Below are positions 16,199 through 24,827 of a stretch of 64,000 nucleotides of DNA, in pieces (position 1 is the stretch's first letter; every line of letters starts with the position of its first letter). The notes below the pieces were generated by a model, which did not search any database, was not told where the DNA came from, and saw only the letters and a list, made by a program, of their open reading frames with translations. The position numbers were made by a program, and so were the translations under genes. The stretch comes from Thermoanaerobaculia bacterium (GTDB lineage Bacteria; Acidobacteriota; Thermoanaerobaculia; Multivoradales; Multivoraceae). Where the stretch lies: assembly GCA_022826745.1 (NCBI GenBank), contig JAJDUI010000038.1, positions 1-64,000 on the forward strand, in the 5' to 3' direction.

Positions 16199-17476
16199 GT
16201 GAAACGCCAGACATACCTCCGGCTGTCCGTCATGATGCTCCTGCAGTACGGCGTCTGGGGTGTCTGGCTTCCCGTTCTTGCCCGCTACCTGCAGGCCGAC
16301 CAGGCCGAGGGCGGCCTTGGGTTCAGCCCCGGGCAGGTCGGCTGGATTCTGGGCCTGGCCAGTTCGATCGGCGCCGTCACCGCGCCGTTCGTCGCCGGCC
16401 AACTCGCCGATCGCTCGTTCTCGACCCAGAGGGTCCTCGCCGTGCTGCTGCTGGCCGGTGGCGCGATCAAGATCGTCACCGCGTACCAGACGACCTTCTC
16501 CGCCTGGCTCTGGCTCTCCGTGGCGTATTCGGTCCTCTACACGCCGACCCTGGCGCTCTCGAACTCCCTCGCCTTCGCGCATCTGGACGACCCCGACAGC
16601 CAGTTCCCGAAGGTCCGGGTCTGGGGCACGATCGGCTGGATCGCGGCGAGCTGGGCGTTTCCGCTGTTCTGGCTGCTTTCGGACGTACGGTTCTCGTGGC
16701 TGCCGCCGTTCTACGTCGGGGCCGAGGCCGCCGACGCGACGGCGAGACTCGTCGATTCGCTGATCTGGAGCGGCGTACTGGCGTTCGGCTACGCCCTGTT
16801 CTGCTTCTTCCTGCCGCCGACGCCGCCGCGGCGGGACGCGGAGGAGAAGCTCGCCTTCGCGAAGGCCTTCGGGCTGTTCCGCCGGCGCTCGTTCGCGGTC
16901 CTGGTCGCGGCGAGCCTGCCGATCGCGGTGATCCACCAGATCTACTTCATGCAGACGGCGCCTTTCATGAGCGAGGTGCTGGGACTTCCGGACAGCCGGA
17001 TCGGACCGGCGATGAGCATCGGCCAGTTCGCCGAGATCGCGGTCATGGTGGCCACCGGCTGGTTGCTCGCCCGGCTCGGCTTCCGCGGCGTCATCGTCAT
17101 CGGGGCCTTCGCCTATTGCGCCCGCTACGCGATCTTCGGCAGCGACTTCCTGCCCGTCGAGGTGATCGTCGCCAGCCAGGCGCTGCACGGCCTCTGCTAC
17201 GCCTGCTTCTTCGCCGCCGCCTTCATCTACGTCGACCGGATCGCCGAACCGGACGTCCGCCACTCGGCCCAGACCGTGTTCGGGATCGTGATTCTCGGTC
17301 TTGGGCCGGTCCTGGCGGCGCCGGTGCTCCAGGTGCTGTCCGAGGCGTTTACGAACGACGCCGGCGTGCTCGACTACTCGGCACTCTGGTACTCGCTGTC
17401 GGCCCTGGCCCTGGTGACGATGCTGGGGTTCGGGGCGTTGTTCAGGGATCAGACGTCGCAGACGCCCACGCCGTGA
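16199..17476 (+). CDS. MFS permease of the nucleoside:H+ symporter (NupG/XapB) type
   Basis: 425 residues with about 12 hydrophobic segments. The N-terminus, LRLSVMMLLQYGVWGVWLPV, and the following GWILGLASSIGAVTAPFVAG with a downstream loop QLADR resemble NupG-type nucleoside/proton symporters, so the substrate is probably a nucleoside or a related compound; this is inference from family resemblance. The GTG at 16199 was chosen because the protein then begins directly before the first membrane helix (VKRQTYLRLSV). Longer frames would add a non-membrane stretch overlapping the divergent CoA transferase. The 3' end overlaps the convergent isomerase-like gene by 28 bases. Confidence 0.82.
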   Translation: MKRQTYLRLSVMMLLQYGVWGVWLPVLARYLQADQAEGGLGFSPGQVGWILGLASSIGAVTAPFVAGQLADRSFSTQRVLAVLLLAGGAIKIVTAYQTTFSAWLWLSVAYSVLYTPTLALSNSLAFAHLDDPDSQFPKVRVWGTIGWIAASWAFPLFWLLSDVRFSWLPPFYVGAEAADATARLVDSLIWSGVLAFGYALFCFFLPPTPPRRDAEEKLAFAKAFGLFRRRSFAVLVAASLPIAVIHQIYFMQTAPFMSEVLGLPDSRIGPAMSIGQFAEIAVMVATGWLLARLGFRGVIVIGAFAYCARYAIFGSDFLPVEVIVASQALHGLCYACFFAAAFIYVDRIAEPDVRHSAQTVFGIVILGLGPVLAAPVLQVLSEAFTNDAGVLDYSALWYSLSALALVTMLGFGALFRDQTSQTPTP

Positions 17477-18315
17477 GCTAGCGCGGCGAGCTTGTCCTCG
17501 CCCTTGGGGATGAACTCCTGGCCCACGATGCCCGTGTAGCCGGTCTCGAGGATCGCGCGCATGATCGCCGGGTAGTACAGCTCCTGATCCTCGTCCAGTT
17601 CGTTGCGGCCCGGGTTGCCGGCGGTGTGGTAGTGGCCGATGTGCTCGTGGTGGTCGCGGATCGTGCGGATCACGTCGCCTTCCATGACCTGCGCGTGGTA
17701 GATGTCGTAGAGGATCTTGAAGCGGTCGGAGGCGACCCGGTCCACGAGTTCGACCAGCCAGGACATGTTGTCGGCCATGTAGTCGGCGTGGTTGACCTTG
17801 GAGTTGAGCAGCTCCATGCAGATCGTGACCCCCTTCTGTTCGGCGTGGCCGGTGACCTGCTTCAGGGCCGTGACGCAGTTCTCCAGACCCTCGCTGTCGG
17901 GCATGCCCTCGCGGTTGCCCGAGAAGGTGATGACGTTGGGGAAACCCGCCGCCGCGGTGGCGTCGATGGCGGCCGTGATCGCCTCCAGGCAGGCCTCGTG
18001 GTTGGCGGGGTCGTTGATGCCTTTCGTGATGCCGTGGCTGTTCGTCATGGCGCAGGAGAGGCCGTGTTTCTGCAGGGTGGGGAAGGCCTCGGGGCCCAGG
18101 ATCTCGATGGACTCGAGGCCCATCGCGCGGGAAGCGGCGGCGAGCTCCTCGAGCGGGATCCGGCCGTAGCACCACTGGCACACGGACTGGCGGATCCTCC
18201 CTTTCCTGATGACCCGCTCCTGTTGGGCAGCGAGGGCTCCGGGCGCGGCGGCCGCGGCGGCGACCGAAGCGGCGCCGGCGATCAGGGTTCGGCGAGACAG
18301 GGACTCTGTGTTCAT
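17449..18315 (-). CDS. Tat-exported hydroxypyruvate isomerase-like TIM-barrel protein
   Basis: 288 residues. A twin-arginine signal (LSRRTLIAGAASVAAAAAA) directs export in folded form. The rest is an AP-endonuclease-2 type TIM barrel like hydroxypyruvate isomerase and other sugar isomerases/epimerases. Likely metal and acid residues are present: the Glu of ICMELLNSK, the Asp and His of ILYDIYHAQ, the His of HIGHYHTAGNPGR and the Glu of GQEFIPKG. Homologous exported forms are common in Acidobacteriota and Planctomycetes, where the true substrate is mostly unknown. The start at 18315 places the Tat motif at the N-terminus; an upstream in-frame ATG at 18402 would put 29 unrelated residues before it. 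The stop overlaps the convergent MFS gene. Confidence 0.83.
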   Translation of the reverse strand: MNTESLSRRTLIAGAASVAAAAAAPGALAAQQERVIRKGRIRQSVCQWCYGRIPLEELAAASRAMGLESIEILGPEAFPTLQKHGLSCAMTNSHGITKGINDPANHEACLEAITAAIDATAAAGFPNVITFSGNREGMPDSEGLENCVTALKQVTGHAEQKGVTICMELLNSKVNHADYMADNMSWLVELVDRVASDRFKILYDIYHAQVMEGDVIRTIRDHHEHIGHYHTAGNPGRNELDEDQELYYPAIMRAILETGYTGIVGQEFIPKGEDKLAALAHGVGVCDV

Positions 18316-18388
18316 CGGAAGGGTCTCCGGGCGGACAGCGTTGAGGAAGGTGAGGAGGCTGATTTCCATCTTAGCGCCGGCCCCGGGG

Positions 18389-18394
18389 TACGAT
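18389..18394 (+). promoter_or_regulatory. -10 box (TACGAT) of the first DUF4159 gene
   Basis: TACGAT ends 7 bases before the ATG at 18402. The same GGTACGATC string precedes the second DUF4159 gene (58485-58490). No Shine-Dalgarno is present, so the transcript may be leaderless. Confidence 0.45.
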
Positions 18395-18401
18395 CGTTCC
18401 A

Positions 18402-19244
18402 ATGAAGTTCAGGGCAGGGTCTGGAAGAAGGTGGTTGGCGCCCACGGCCGTGGCCGCGCTCGCCCTGCTCCTGGCCTCCCTGCTGCCGGCTCAGTGGTGG
18501 CGGCCGGTGCCCGCCCGCTACCCAGAGGAAGGCCGCCAGTATCTCGACGGCTTCGTCTTCTGCCGCGGCCAGTACCGGCAGGTCGTGGACGAGTGGCTCG
18601 GCCAGGGGTGGTTCACGGACTACCCCGACTCCGAGTACAACTTCATGACGCGGCTGGCCCAGTTGACGACGGTCGAGATCCAGCGGACAGCCTACGGTGA
18701 CCCGGAGCATCTGGTCCTGACGCTGGACGATCCGCGGTTGTTCGAGTTCCCGTTCCTCTTCATGTCGGACGTGGGCACGATCGGTATCGACGACGTCGAG
18801 GCGGCGAACCTCAGAAAGTACCTGCTGGCCGGCGGCTTTCTCTACGTCGACGACTTCTGGGGCCCGCAGGCCTGGGACCGCTGGGCGGGGCAGATCGGCC
18901 GCGTGCTGCCGCCGGGCGAGTATCCGATCGTCGACATTCCGCTCGATCACCCCATCTTCAGCACGTTCTTCACCGTCGACGAGGTGCCGCAGATCCCGTC
19001 GATCCAGTACTGGAACATGACCGGCCGGGCGGACACTTCGGAACGAGGCCAGCGCTCCGCCGAGCCGCACTTCCGGGGCATCTTCGACGAGCACGGCCGG
19101 CTGATGGTCGCGATGACCCACAACACGGACATCGCCGACGGCTGGGAGCGGGAAGGCGAGTCGCGTGAGTTCTTCGAGCGCTTCTCGCTGACGAAGTCCT
19201 ATCCGTTCGGCGTGAACCTGGTGCTCTACGCGCTCTCCCACTGA
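18402..19244 (+). CDS. DUF4159 domain protein, exported (copy 1)
   Basis: 280 residues. An N-terminal hydrophobic segment (VAALALLLASLLPAQWW) is followed by the DUF4159 domain. Recognisable elements are LRKYLLAGGFLYVDDFWG, PIVDIPLDHPIF and HFRGIFDEHGRLMVAMTHNTDI. The fold is related to class I glutamine-amidotransferase-like domains; no enzyme activity is established. DUF4159 proteins often sit beside MoxR/DUF58/VWA genes, but here the partners are a metallo-hydrolase and a PQQ-type propeller 17 bases and more downstream on the same strand. It is clearly paralogous to 58497-59381, which does have a VWA neighbour. Confidence 0.85.
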   Translation: MKFRAGSGRRWLAPTAVAALALLLASLLPAQWWRPVPARYPEEGRQYLDGFVFCRGQYRQVVDEWLGQGWFTDYPDSEYNFMTRLAQLTTVEIQRTAYGDPEHLVLTLDDPRLFEFPFLFMSDVGTIGIDDVEAANLRKYLLAGGFLYVDDFWGPQAWDRWAGQIGRVLPPGEYPIVDIPLDHPIFSTFFTVDEVPQIPSIQYWNMTGRADTSERGQRSAEPHFRGIFDEHGRLMVAMTHNTDIADGWEREGESREFFERFSLTKSYPFGVNLVLYALSH

Positions 19245-19261
19245 ACGAAGGAGACACATAC

Positions 19262-20161
19262 GTGACCCGTACTCCGTCTCGCAACTTCTCTCTCGCGTTC
19301 GTCGCCGTTATGGCGGCGCTGCTCCTCGCCGCTCCGGCCGCGGCCCAGCAGGACTTCTCGGCCGTGGAGGTGACTGGCGAGCACGTTTCCGGCGCCGTTC
19401 ACATGCTGACCGGCGCGGGCGGCAACATCGGCGTCTCGGCCGGCGAGGACGGCATCCTGATCGTGGACGATCAGTTCGCGCCGCTGGCCGACAAGATCCG
19501 GGCGGCGCTCGCGGCGATCTCGCCCGGCGACCTCGAGTTCGTCGTCAATACCCACTTCCACTTCGACCACACGGGCGGCAACGCGATCTTCGGCAAGGAG
19601 GCGCTGATCGTGGCGCACACGAACGTTCGCAAGCGCCTGGCGGAAGGCGCCGGCGTGCGCGGCCGGCCGGCCGAACCGGCGCCGAAGGAGGCTCTGCCGG
19701 TGGTGACCTACGACGACGGGGTGTCGATCCACTTCAACGGCGAAGAGATCATGATCGGCCACCTGACCGGCGGTCACACGGACGGCGACAGCTACATCTA
19801 CTTCACGGACTCGAACGTCATGCACCTTGGCGACCAGTTCTTCGCCGGGCGCTTTCCGTTCGTCGATGTCGGGAACGGCGGCAACGCGGTCGGGCTCAGG
19901 GACAGCATCGGGGAGGTGCTGGACCACCTGCCGGCCGACGCGAAGGTGATTCCCGGCCACGGCCCCCTCTCTTCTGTTGATGACCTGAAGACGTACCACC
20001 GGATGCTCACCGAGTGCGTGGCGACGGTGAAGGCGGGCAAGGACGCCGGCAAGGCGGTCGAGGAGATCCAGGCCGCCGGCCTCCCCGACGAGTGGAAAAG
20101 CTGGGCCTCCGGCTTCATCAACGAGTCGGTCTTCATCACGTCCATATTCGAGAGCCTGTAG
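19262..20161 (+). CDS. Exported MBL-fold metallo-hydrolase
   Basis: 299 residues, GTG start preceded by AAGGAG about 8-13 bases upstream. The signal peptide ends AAPAAAQQ. The zinc-binding HxHxDH signature is complete (H98, H100, D102, H103 in NTHFHFDHTGG), and later ligands are visible in LTGGHTDGDS, MHLGDQFF and VIPGHGPLS. The overall plan matches periplasmic MBL hydrolases related to subclass B3 beta-lactamases and quinoprotein relay hydrolases. The substrate is unknown, and resistance activity should not be assumed. It lies in a likely operon with DUF4159 (17-base gap) and the PQQ-like propeller (10-base gap). Confidence 0.87.
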   Translation: MTRTPSRNFSLAFVAVMAALLLAAPAAAQQDFSAVEVTGEHVSGAVHMLTGAGGNIGVSAGEDGILIVDDQFAPLADKIRAALAAISPGDLEFVVNTHFHFDHTGGNAIFGKEALIVAHTNVRKRLAEGAGVRGRPAEPAPKEALPVVTYDDGVSIHFNGEEIMIGHLTGGHTDGDSYIYFTDSNVMHLGDQFFAGRFPFVDVGNGGNAVGLRDSIGEVLDHLPADAKVIPGHGPLSSVDDLKTYHRMLTECVATVKAGKDAGKAVEEIQAAGLPDEWKSWASGFINESVFITSIFESL

Positions 20162-20171
20162 GAGGGTCGCC

Positions 20172-21524
20172 GTGCCGGTCATGCGTCTGAGTGGAGTGCT
20201 GCGTTCGGAGCGTCTGATACTGGCGGCTGCCCTGGTCCTGGCGGCCGGCGTCGCGACGGCGGCGCCGCCCGCGGGTTCGGATGTGGAGGGCGGCTGGCCG
20301 GCCTGGCGTGGGCCGAGCCGGACCGGGTCGGCGCCGGGGGGCGATCCGCCGATCGATTGGTCCGAGGAGAAGAACGTGCGCTGGAAGAAGGCGGTGCCGG
20401 GCCTAGGCCTGTCGTCTCCCATTGTCTGGGGCGACCGACTGTTCCTGACGACGGCCGTGCCTACCGGGGAGAAGGTCGGGGATGCGCCGCCCGCCGGCAG
20501 ACGTGACGGCATCCCGCCGGACCAGGTCCTGAGCTACGAGGTCCACGCCCTGGACCGTGCGGACGGGTCGACGGTGTGGAAGCGGACGGTGCGCACGGAG
20601 GCGCCGTCCGGAGGCACCCATCCCGACGGCACCTGGGCTTCCGGGTCGCCGGTGACCGACGGCGAGGTGCTGATCGCCTTCTTCGGTTCGCAGGGCCTCT
20701 ACGCTTTCGATCTCGACGGGACGGAACTCTGGCGCCGCGACTTCGGCGACATGAGGACCCGGCTCGGCTTCGGCGAGGGAAGCTCGCCGGCGCTTCACGG
20801 CGACCGGGTGTTCGTCATCTGGGACCACGAGGACGACTCCTTCATGGTCGCTCTCGACAAGAAGACGGGCGAGGAGATCTGGCGCCGCGACCGCGACGAG
20901 ATGACGGCCTGGACGACGCCTCTGGTCGTCGAGCATGACGGCCGGACGCAAGTGATCACGAGTGCGACGAACCGGGTCCGGTCCTACGATGCGGACACCG
21001 GGGAACCGATCTGGCAAGCGACGGGGATGACGTTGAACGCGATCCCTTCGCCGGTCTACTCGGACGGCGTCGTCTATCTGACCAGCGGTTTCCGCGGCAG
21101 CAAGCTGCTGGCGGTGCGGCTCGACGGCGCTGAGGGCGACATCACCGGGACGGACAATGTGGTCTGGTCGGTGGACCGGGACACTCCGTACGTACCCTCG
21201 CCGCTGCTGCACGACGGCGTCATCTACTTCACGAAGTCGAACAACGGGATCCTGTCGGCGTTCGACGCGGCCAGCGGCGAAGCGCTCTATGCGAACCAGC
21301 GACTGGGGCCCGTTCGCAACGTCTACGCCTCTCCGGTCGCGGTCGGCGATCGCGTCTACTTCACGAGCCGCGACGGCGAGTTCCTGGTCGCGAAGGCGGG
21401 TCCGACCTTCGAGGTCCTGGCGGAGAACGAACTCGACGACCGCTTCGACGCGTCGCCGGCCATCGTCGGCGACGAGATCTACCTGCGCGGCCGCAACAAC
21501 CTGTACTGCATCGCTACGCCGTAG
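20172..21524 (+). CDS. Exported PQQ-like beta-propeller protein
   Basis: 450 residues with GTG start and an N-terminal signal (LILAAALVLAAGVATAAPP). At least five propeller blades follow with the PQQ/quinoprotein-type pattern: WPAWRGPSRTG, LYAFDLDGTELWRRDFGD, SFMVALDKKTGEEIWRRDRD, TNRVRSYDADTGEPIW and NGILSAFDAASGEALY. Such proteins resemble BamB or the non-catalytic propellers common in Planctomycetes and Acidobacteriota. I see no residues that would prove PQQ binding, so a binding or scaffold role is as likely as dehydrogenase activity. Last gene of the DUF4159-MBL-propeller operon; its stop overlaps the convergent DUF255 gene by 11 bases. Confidence 0.85.
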   Translation: MPVMRLSGVLRSERLILAAALVLAAGVATAAPPAGSDVEGGWPAWRGPSRTGSAPGGDPPIDWSEEKNVRWKKAVPGLGLSSPIVWGDRLFLTTAVPTGEKVGDAPPAGRRDGIPPDQVLSYEVHALDRADGSTVWKRTVRTEAPSGGTHPDGTWASGSPVTDGEVLIAFFGSQGLYAFDLDGTELWRRDFGDMRTRLGFGEGSSPALHGDRVFVIWDHEDDSFMVALDKKTGEEIWRRDRDEMTAWTTPLVVEHDGRTQVITSATNRVRSYDADTGEPIWQATGMTLNAIPSPVYSDGVVYLTSGFRGSKLLAVRLDGAEGDITGTDNVVWSVDRDTPYVPSPLLHDGVIYFTKSNNGILSAFDAASGEALYANQRLGPVRNVYASPVAVGDRVYFTSRDGEFLVAKAGPTFEVLAENELDDRFDASPAIVGDEIYLRGRNNLYCIATP

Positions 21525-23967
21525 ATTGAACCGGCCGGCGCACCGGCAGTTCCAGGGTGACCATCTCGGGAAGCAGGCAAAGACGGTCGTCGCAAGCCTG
21601 GAGGCGGATCGAGATCGGAACCGACGCCGGGAGTTGTTCCGGGGAGGAGCTTGAAGGGCGGAGCGCGAAGGTGATGCGCAGGGTGCCCTCGTAGATCAGA
21701 ACGTCGCCGGACTGCGTGCTGACCTGAGTCCGCCGGGGTTCCGGGTAGCGAAGGTTGGTGACCTCGAAGCGGCTGCCCGCGCCTTCGACTGTGGTGCCGA
21801 TCAGGTCTTCCTGGAGGGGTTCGGGGCCGTTGACGTGCCAGCCTTCCCTGATCACGAGGTCTAGGTGGACTTCGTACTCGCCGGCATCTTGGGCGGGACT
21901 CAGGGTGGCGGCGGCAACCACGGCGCCGTTGCCGGCGGTGGCTCGGGGACCGGCGTCGCCGTCGAGCGCCACGGCGAGGCCGGTCAGCATGTAGGTGTAG
22001 GCGGCGGGCATCCGTTCGATGTTCGCGGCGAACGCGGCCACCGTCGCGAGCGCCCGGTCGGTGACGTTCCGGTCGCCCGTACGGCGGCCGAGTTCGGCCA
22101 GGGCGCGGACGGCCACCGAGTTGCCGGAGGGAACGGCGCCGTCGGTCGGGCTCTTCGGCTGCGCGATCAGCAGGTTGGCCTTCTCGCGCTCGGCGACGAA
22201 GAAGCCGCTGCCGGCATCCGGAGCAGGGTCGGGATCCCAGAATCGTTCGACCATTTCGGCCGCCACGCCCTCGGCTCGTTCGAGCCACCTGCCATCGGAG
22301 GTCACGTCGTGGAGCGCGACGAACGCATGCACGAGGTGGGCGTAGTCCTGGACCAGACCGGGCGTCGACGCTTCGCCGTCGAGCCAGACGCGCCACAGGC
22401 CGCCTTCGTCGCGCCGGCTTTGCCGCCACAGGAACTCGGCTGATCGCGCCGCGGCCTCGGCGTAGGCCGGCTCGCCGAGCGCGTCCGCGGCTTCGGCCAG
22501 GGCGCGGATCATCATGCCGTTCCAGGAGGTCAGGATCTTGTCGTCGCGCAGGGGATGCGGCCGTTCCTCGCGGATCGGGTAGAGGCGCTCGCGAACGGCG
22601 TCGAGGCGGGCCAGGAGATCATCGAGTGGCATGCCCAGATCGGCGGCGGTCTCGGTGAGCGGCCGGTCGAGGAAGAGGATGTTCCGGTGTTCGAAGTTCC
22701 CCGTGTCCGTGACGCCGAAGATCCGGATCGCGAGCTTGGCGTCGTCGGGCGGCAGCGCGTCGCGAAGCTGTTCCTTCGTCCAGACGAAGAACTCGCCCTC
22801 GACCGATTCGCCGTCTTCCGCCTCGCTGTCGGCGTCGGTGGCGGAGTAGAAGGCGCCCTCGGGCGAGGTCATGTCGCGCAGCACGTAGTCGGCGGTCTGG
22901 CGGGCCACCCGAGCCAGCAGCGGATCGCCGGTCAGCCGGTAGGCCAGGGCGTAGGCGCGGAGCAGGTGGGCCTGGTTGTAGAGCATCTTCTCGAAGTGGG
23001 GCACGAGCCAGTGCCCGTCCACCGAGTAGCGGTGGAAGCCGCCTCCGACCTGGTCGTGGATGCCGCCGCGGGCCATGGCCCGCAACGTGACCAACGCGGC
23101 GTCCAGCGGTCCCCTGTCGCCGGTGCGAAGCGCCTCCTCGAGCAGCAGCAGGAGGTTCGTCTCGTTCGGGAACTTCGGCGCGCCGCCGAAGCCGCCGTGG
23201 ACCCGGTCCGTGCTGGCGACAAGACCTTGGACCGCCTGGCCGATCACCGGGCGACCCAGGTTCTTCGCCGCGCCCCGGGCGGCGGTGATCTGCCGAACTA
23301 GGTCCGTGATCTGGGCGGCGCTGGCTTCGAGGTCCGCACGCCGCTCGCGCCAGGCCGTGTCGACCTGGCGCATCAGGTTGACGAACTGTTGCGGCGGGAA
23401 GTAGGTCGCGCCGAAGAAGGGCCGGCGATCGGGCAGCAGGAAGCTCGACATCGGCCAGCCGCCCCGCTGCTGGGTCACCTGGACCGCGGTCATGTAGATG
23501 TCGTCGACGTCGGGCCGCTGCTCACGGTCTACCTTGATGCAGACGAACAACTCGTTCATCAGCCGCGCGACCTCGACGTTGTCGAAGCTCTCCCGCTCCA
23601 TCACGTGGCACCAGTGGCAGGTGGAGTAGCCGATCGAGAGGAAGACGGGTTTGTCTTCCGCCTTCGCCCGCTCGAAGGCCTCTTGGCCCCAGGGGAACCA
23701 GTCGACCGGGTTGTGGGCGTGCTGCCGGAGATAGGGCGAGGTCTCGAGGACGAGCCGATTCAGGAACAGTGGCCGTCCGTCCGGAGCCAGGTGCTCGGTC
23801 CGGGGCTCGTAGCCGGCCGGCATCGCCGCCAGCGCCGCCTCCAGCCGGGCCTGGACTTCCGGCGGACGTTCTCCGGCGCCGGGAGGCGGAGCGGCGTGGG
23901 CGGGGGCGTTCGACACGGTCAGCAGGGCGACGATGAAGCCCCCTGCGATCCAGGCGGCGTGCGGCAC
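21514..23967 (-). CDS. DUF255 thioredoxin-like/six-hairpin protein with C-terminal DsbD-like domain
   Basis: 817 residues with GTG start. A signal segment at about 1-26 (FIVALLTVSNAPAHA) is followed by the DUF255 (YyaL/SPATA20) thioredoxin-like domain with motif YSTCHWCHVM (Cys117 and Cys120). An alpha/alpha barrel resembling N-acylglucosamine epimerases follows (about 240-690). The last 110 residues look like the N-terminal domain of DsbD: they contain REGWHVNGPEPL and end with QACDDRLCLLP, a Cys pair spaced as in DsbD-type reductant transfer. That added domain and the signal suggest a periplasmic thiol-disulfide role. The upstream frame is open for another 261 codons but overlaps the divergent glycosylase gene and has no homology, so I reject it. 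A TATCCT box lies 7 bases before the GTG. Confidence 0.85.
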   Translation of the reverse strand: MPHAAWIAGGFIVALLTVSNAPAHAAPPPGAGERPPEVQARLEAALAAMPAGYEPRTEHLAPDGRPLFLNRLVLETSPYLRQHAHNPVDWFPWGQEAFERAKAEDKPVFLSIGYSTCHWCHVMERESFDNVEVARLMNELFVCIKVDREQRPDVDDIYMTAVQVTQQRGGWPMSSFLLPDRRPFFGATYFPPQQFVNLMRQVDTAWRERRADLEASAAQITDLVRQITAARGAAKNLGRPVIGQAVQGLVASTDRVHGGFGGAPKFPNETNLLLLLEEALRTGDRGPLDAALVTLRAMARGGIHDQVGGGFHRYSVDGHWLVPHFEKMLYNQAHLLRAYALAYRLTGDPLLARVARQTADYVLRDMTSPEGAFYSATDADSEAEDGESVEGEFFVWTKEQLRDALPPDDAKLAIRIFGVTDTGNFEHRNILFLDRPLTETAADLGMPLDDLLARLDAVRERLYPIREERPHPLRDDKILTSWNGMMIRALAEAADALGEPAYAEAAARSAEFLWRQSRRDEGGLWRVWLDGEASTPGLVQDYAHLVHAFVALHDVTSDGRWLERAEGVAAEMVERFWDPDPAPDAGSGFFVAEREKANLLIAQPKSPTDGAVPSGNSVAVRALAELGRRTGDRNVTDRALATVAAFAANIERMPAAYTYMLTGLAVALDGDAGPRATAGNGAVVAAATLSPAQDAGEYEVHLDLVIREGWHVNGPEPLQEDLIGTTVEGAGSRFEVTNLRYPEPRRTQVSTQSGDVLIYEGTLRITFALRPSSSSPEQLPASVPISIRLQACDDRLCLLPEMVTLELPVRRPVQSTA

Positions 23968-23974
23968 AGCTTCG

Positions 23975-23980
23975 AGGATA
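23975..23980 (-). promoter_or_regulatory. Possible -10 box (TATCCT) of the DUF255 gene
   Basis: TATCCT on the minus strand ends 7 bases before the GTG start at 23967. No Shine-Dalgarno is present. Confidence 0.35.
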
Positions 23981-23999
23981 GCCCGCCCGCCGTCGCTGC

Positions 24000-24005
24000 T
24001 ACATT
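24000..24005 (+). promoter_or_regulatory. Possible -10 box (TACATT) of the AlkD-type gene
   Basis: TACATT ends 7 bases before the ATG at 24013. It lies in the 45-base divergent region with the DUF255 promoter. No Shine-Dalgarno is present. Confidence 0.35.
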
Positions 24006-24012
24006 CGCGCGA

Positions 24013-24756
24013 ATGTCTGAACTGCGGCCCCCGCCGGCGGGCCGGAAGCTGATTCTGGAACTGCGGCGCGAGTTGAAGGCCGCCGGAGACCCCCAGCGGG
24101 CGAAGGGGCAGCAGGCCTACATGAAGTCGGAGATGCCCTTCTGGGGCGTCAGGACGCCCGAGTTGCGGAAGATCGGCCGTGCCGCCTTCCAGCACCATCC
24201 GCTGGACGGCTTCGAGGAGTGGCGCTCGACCGTCCTGGCGCTGTGGCGGACCGCCGGCCGCCGCGAGGAACGGCACGCTGCGATCGACCTGAGCGGTTAC
24301 CGCGCCTACCAGCCGATCCGCACGATGAAGGCGCTGCCCGTCTTCGAGGAGATGATCGTCACCGGCGCCTGGTGGGACTACGTCGACGCGGTGGCGAGCC
24401 ACCGGCTGCGGGAACTGGTCGAGCGGTATCCGAAGACGATGGCGAAGCGCATGAGGGTCTGGAGCTGGTGTCCGGACATGTGGAAGCGGCGCGCGTCGAT
24501 GATCTGTCAGCTTGGTCGCAAGGGCTCGACGGATCTGGACCTTCTGTACACGACGATCGGCGAGAACCTGCTGGGCTCGCGCTTCGGCGACGAGTTCTTC
24601 ATCCGCAAGGCGATCGGTTGGGCGCTGCGCGACCTGGCCTGGCACGACCCGGAGGAGGTACGGCGGTTCGTGCGGGAGCACGAGGAGCGGCTGAGCCCGT
24701 TGAGCCGTCGGGAGGCGCTGAAGAACCTGCATAGGGCGGAGGCGGGTCACGGATGA
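24013..24756 (+). CDS. DNA alkylation repair protein, AlkD-type glycosylase
   Basis: 247 residues of HEAT-like helical repeats typical of the AlkC/AlkD family, which excises positively charged alkylpurines such as 3- and 7-methyl adducts. Family landmarks are KSEMPFWGVRTPELRKIGR near the N-terminus, MKALPVFEEMIVTGAWWDYVDAVA (about 110-133; the WWDYVD is characteristic) and FFIRKAIGWALRDLAW (about 197-212), which ends as in AlkD. Cytoplasmic; it probably acts without partners. The start at 24013 begins directly with the conserved region and has a TACATT box 7 bases upstream. Neighbouring genes are functionally unrelated. Confidence 0.88.
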   Translation: MSELRPPPAGRKLILELRRELKAAGDPQRAKGQQAYMKSEMPFWGVRTPELRKIGRAAFQHHPLDGFEEWRSTVLALWRTAGRREERHAAIDLSGYRAYQPIRTMKALPVFEEMIVTGAWWDYVDAVASHRLRELVERYPKTMAKRMRVWSWCPDMWKRRASMICQLGRKGSTDLDLLYTTIGENLLGSRFGDEFFIRKAIGWALRDLAWHDPEEVRRFVREHEERLSPLSRREALKNLHRAEAGHG

Positions 24757-24789
24757 GCCGCTTTCGGAAGCCGCCGCTTCGCGGCGGAT

Positions 24790-24819
24790 GCCGGCGAGGG
24801 CGCCGGCGCACCCAGTGTG
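24790..24819 (+). repeat. Dispersed hairpin repeat, copy 4 (GCACCCAGTGTG type)
   Basis: Stem GCCGGCG/CGCCGGC, loop AGGG, tail GCACCCAGTGTG. One mismatch in 30 bases from the copy at 13633-13662. It is preceded by the palindrome CCGCCGCTTCGCGGCGG (24771-24787), which also accompanies the other copy. It lies between the AlkD gene and the Shine-Dalgarno of the next gene. Confidence 0.8.
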
Positions 24820-24827
24820 GGGAGGGC

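Noticed and set aside
19262..20161. Calling the MBL protein a beta-lactamase resistance gene
   Set aside because: It shows the general zinc motif and periplasmic export only; nothing in the neighbourhood or sequence indicates antibiotic hydrolysis.
23968..24750. N-terminal extension of the DUF255 protein by 261 residues
   Set aside because: The extension overlaps the AlkD-type gene on the other strand, resembles nothing and would bury the signal peptide.
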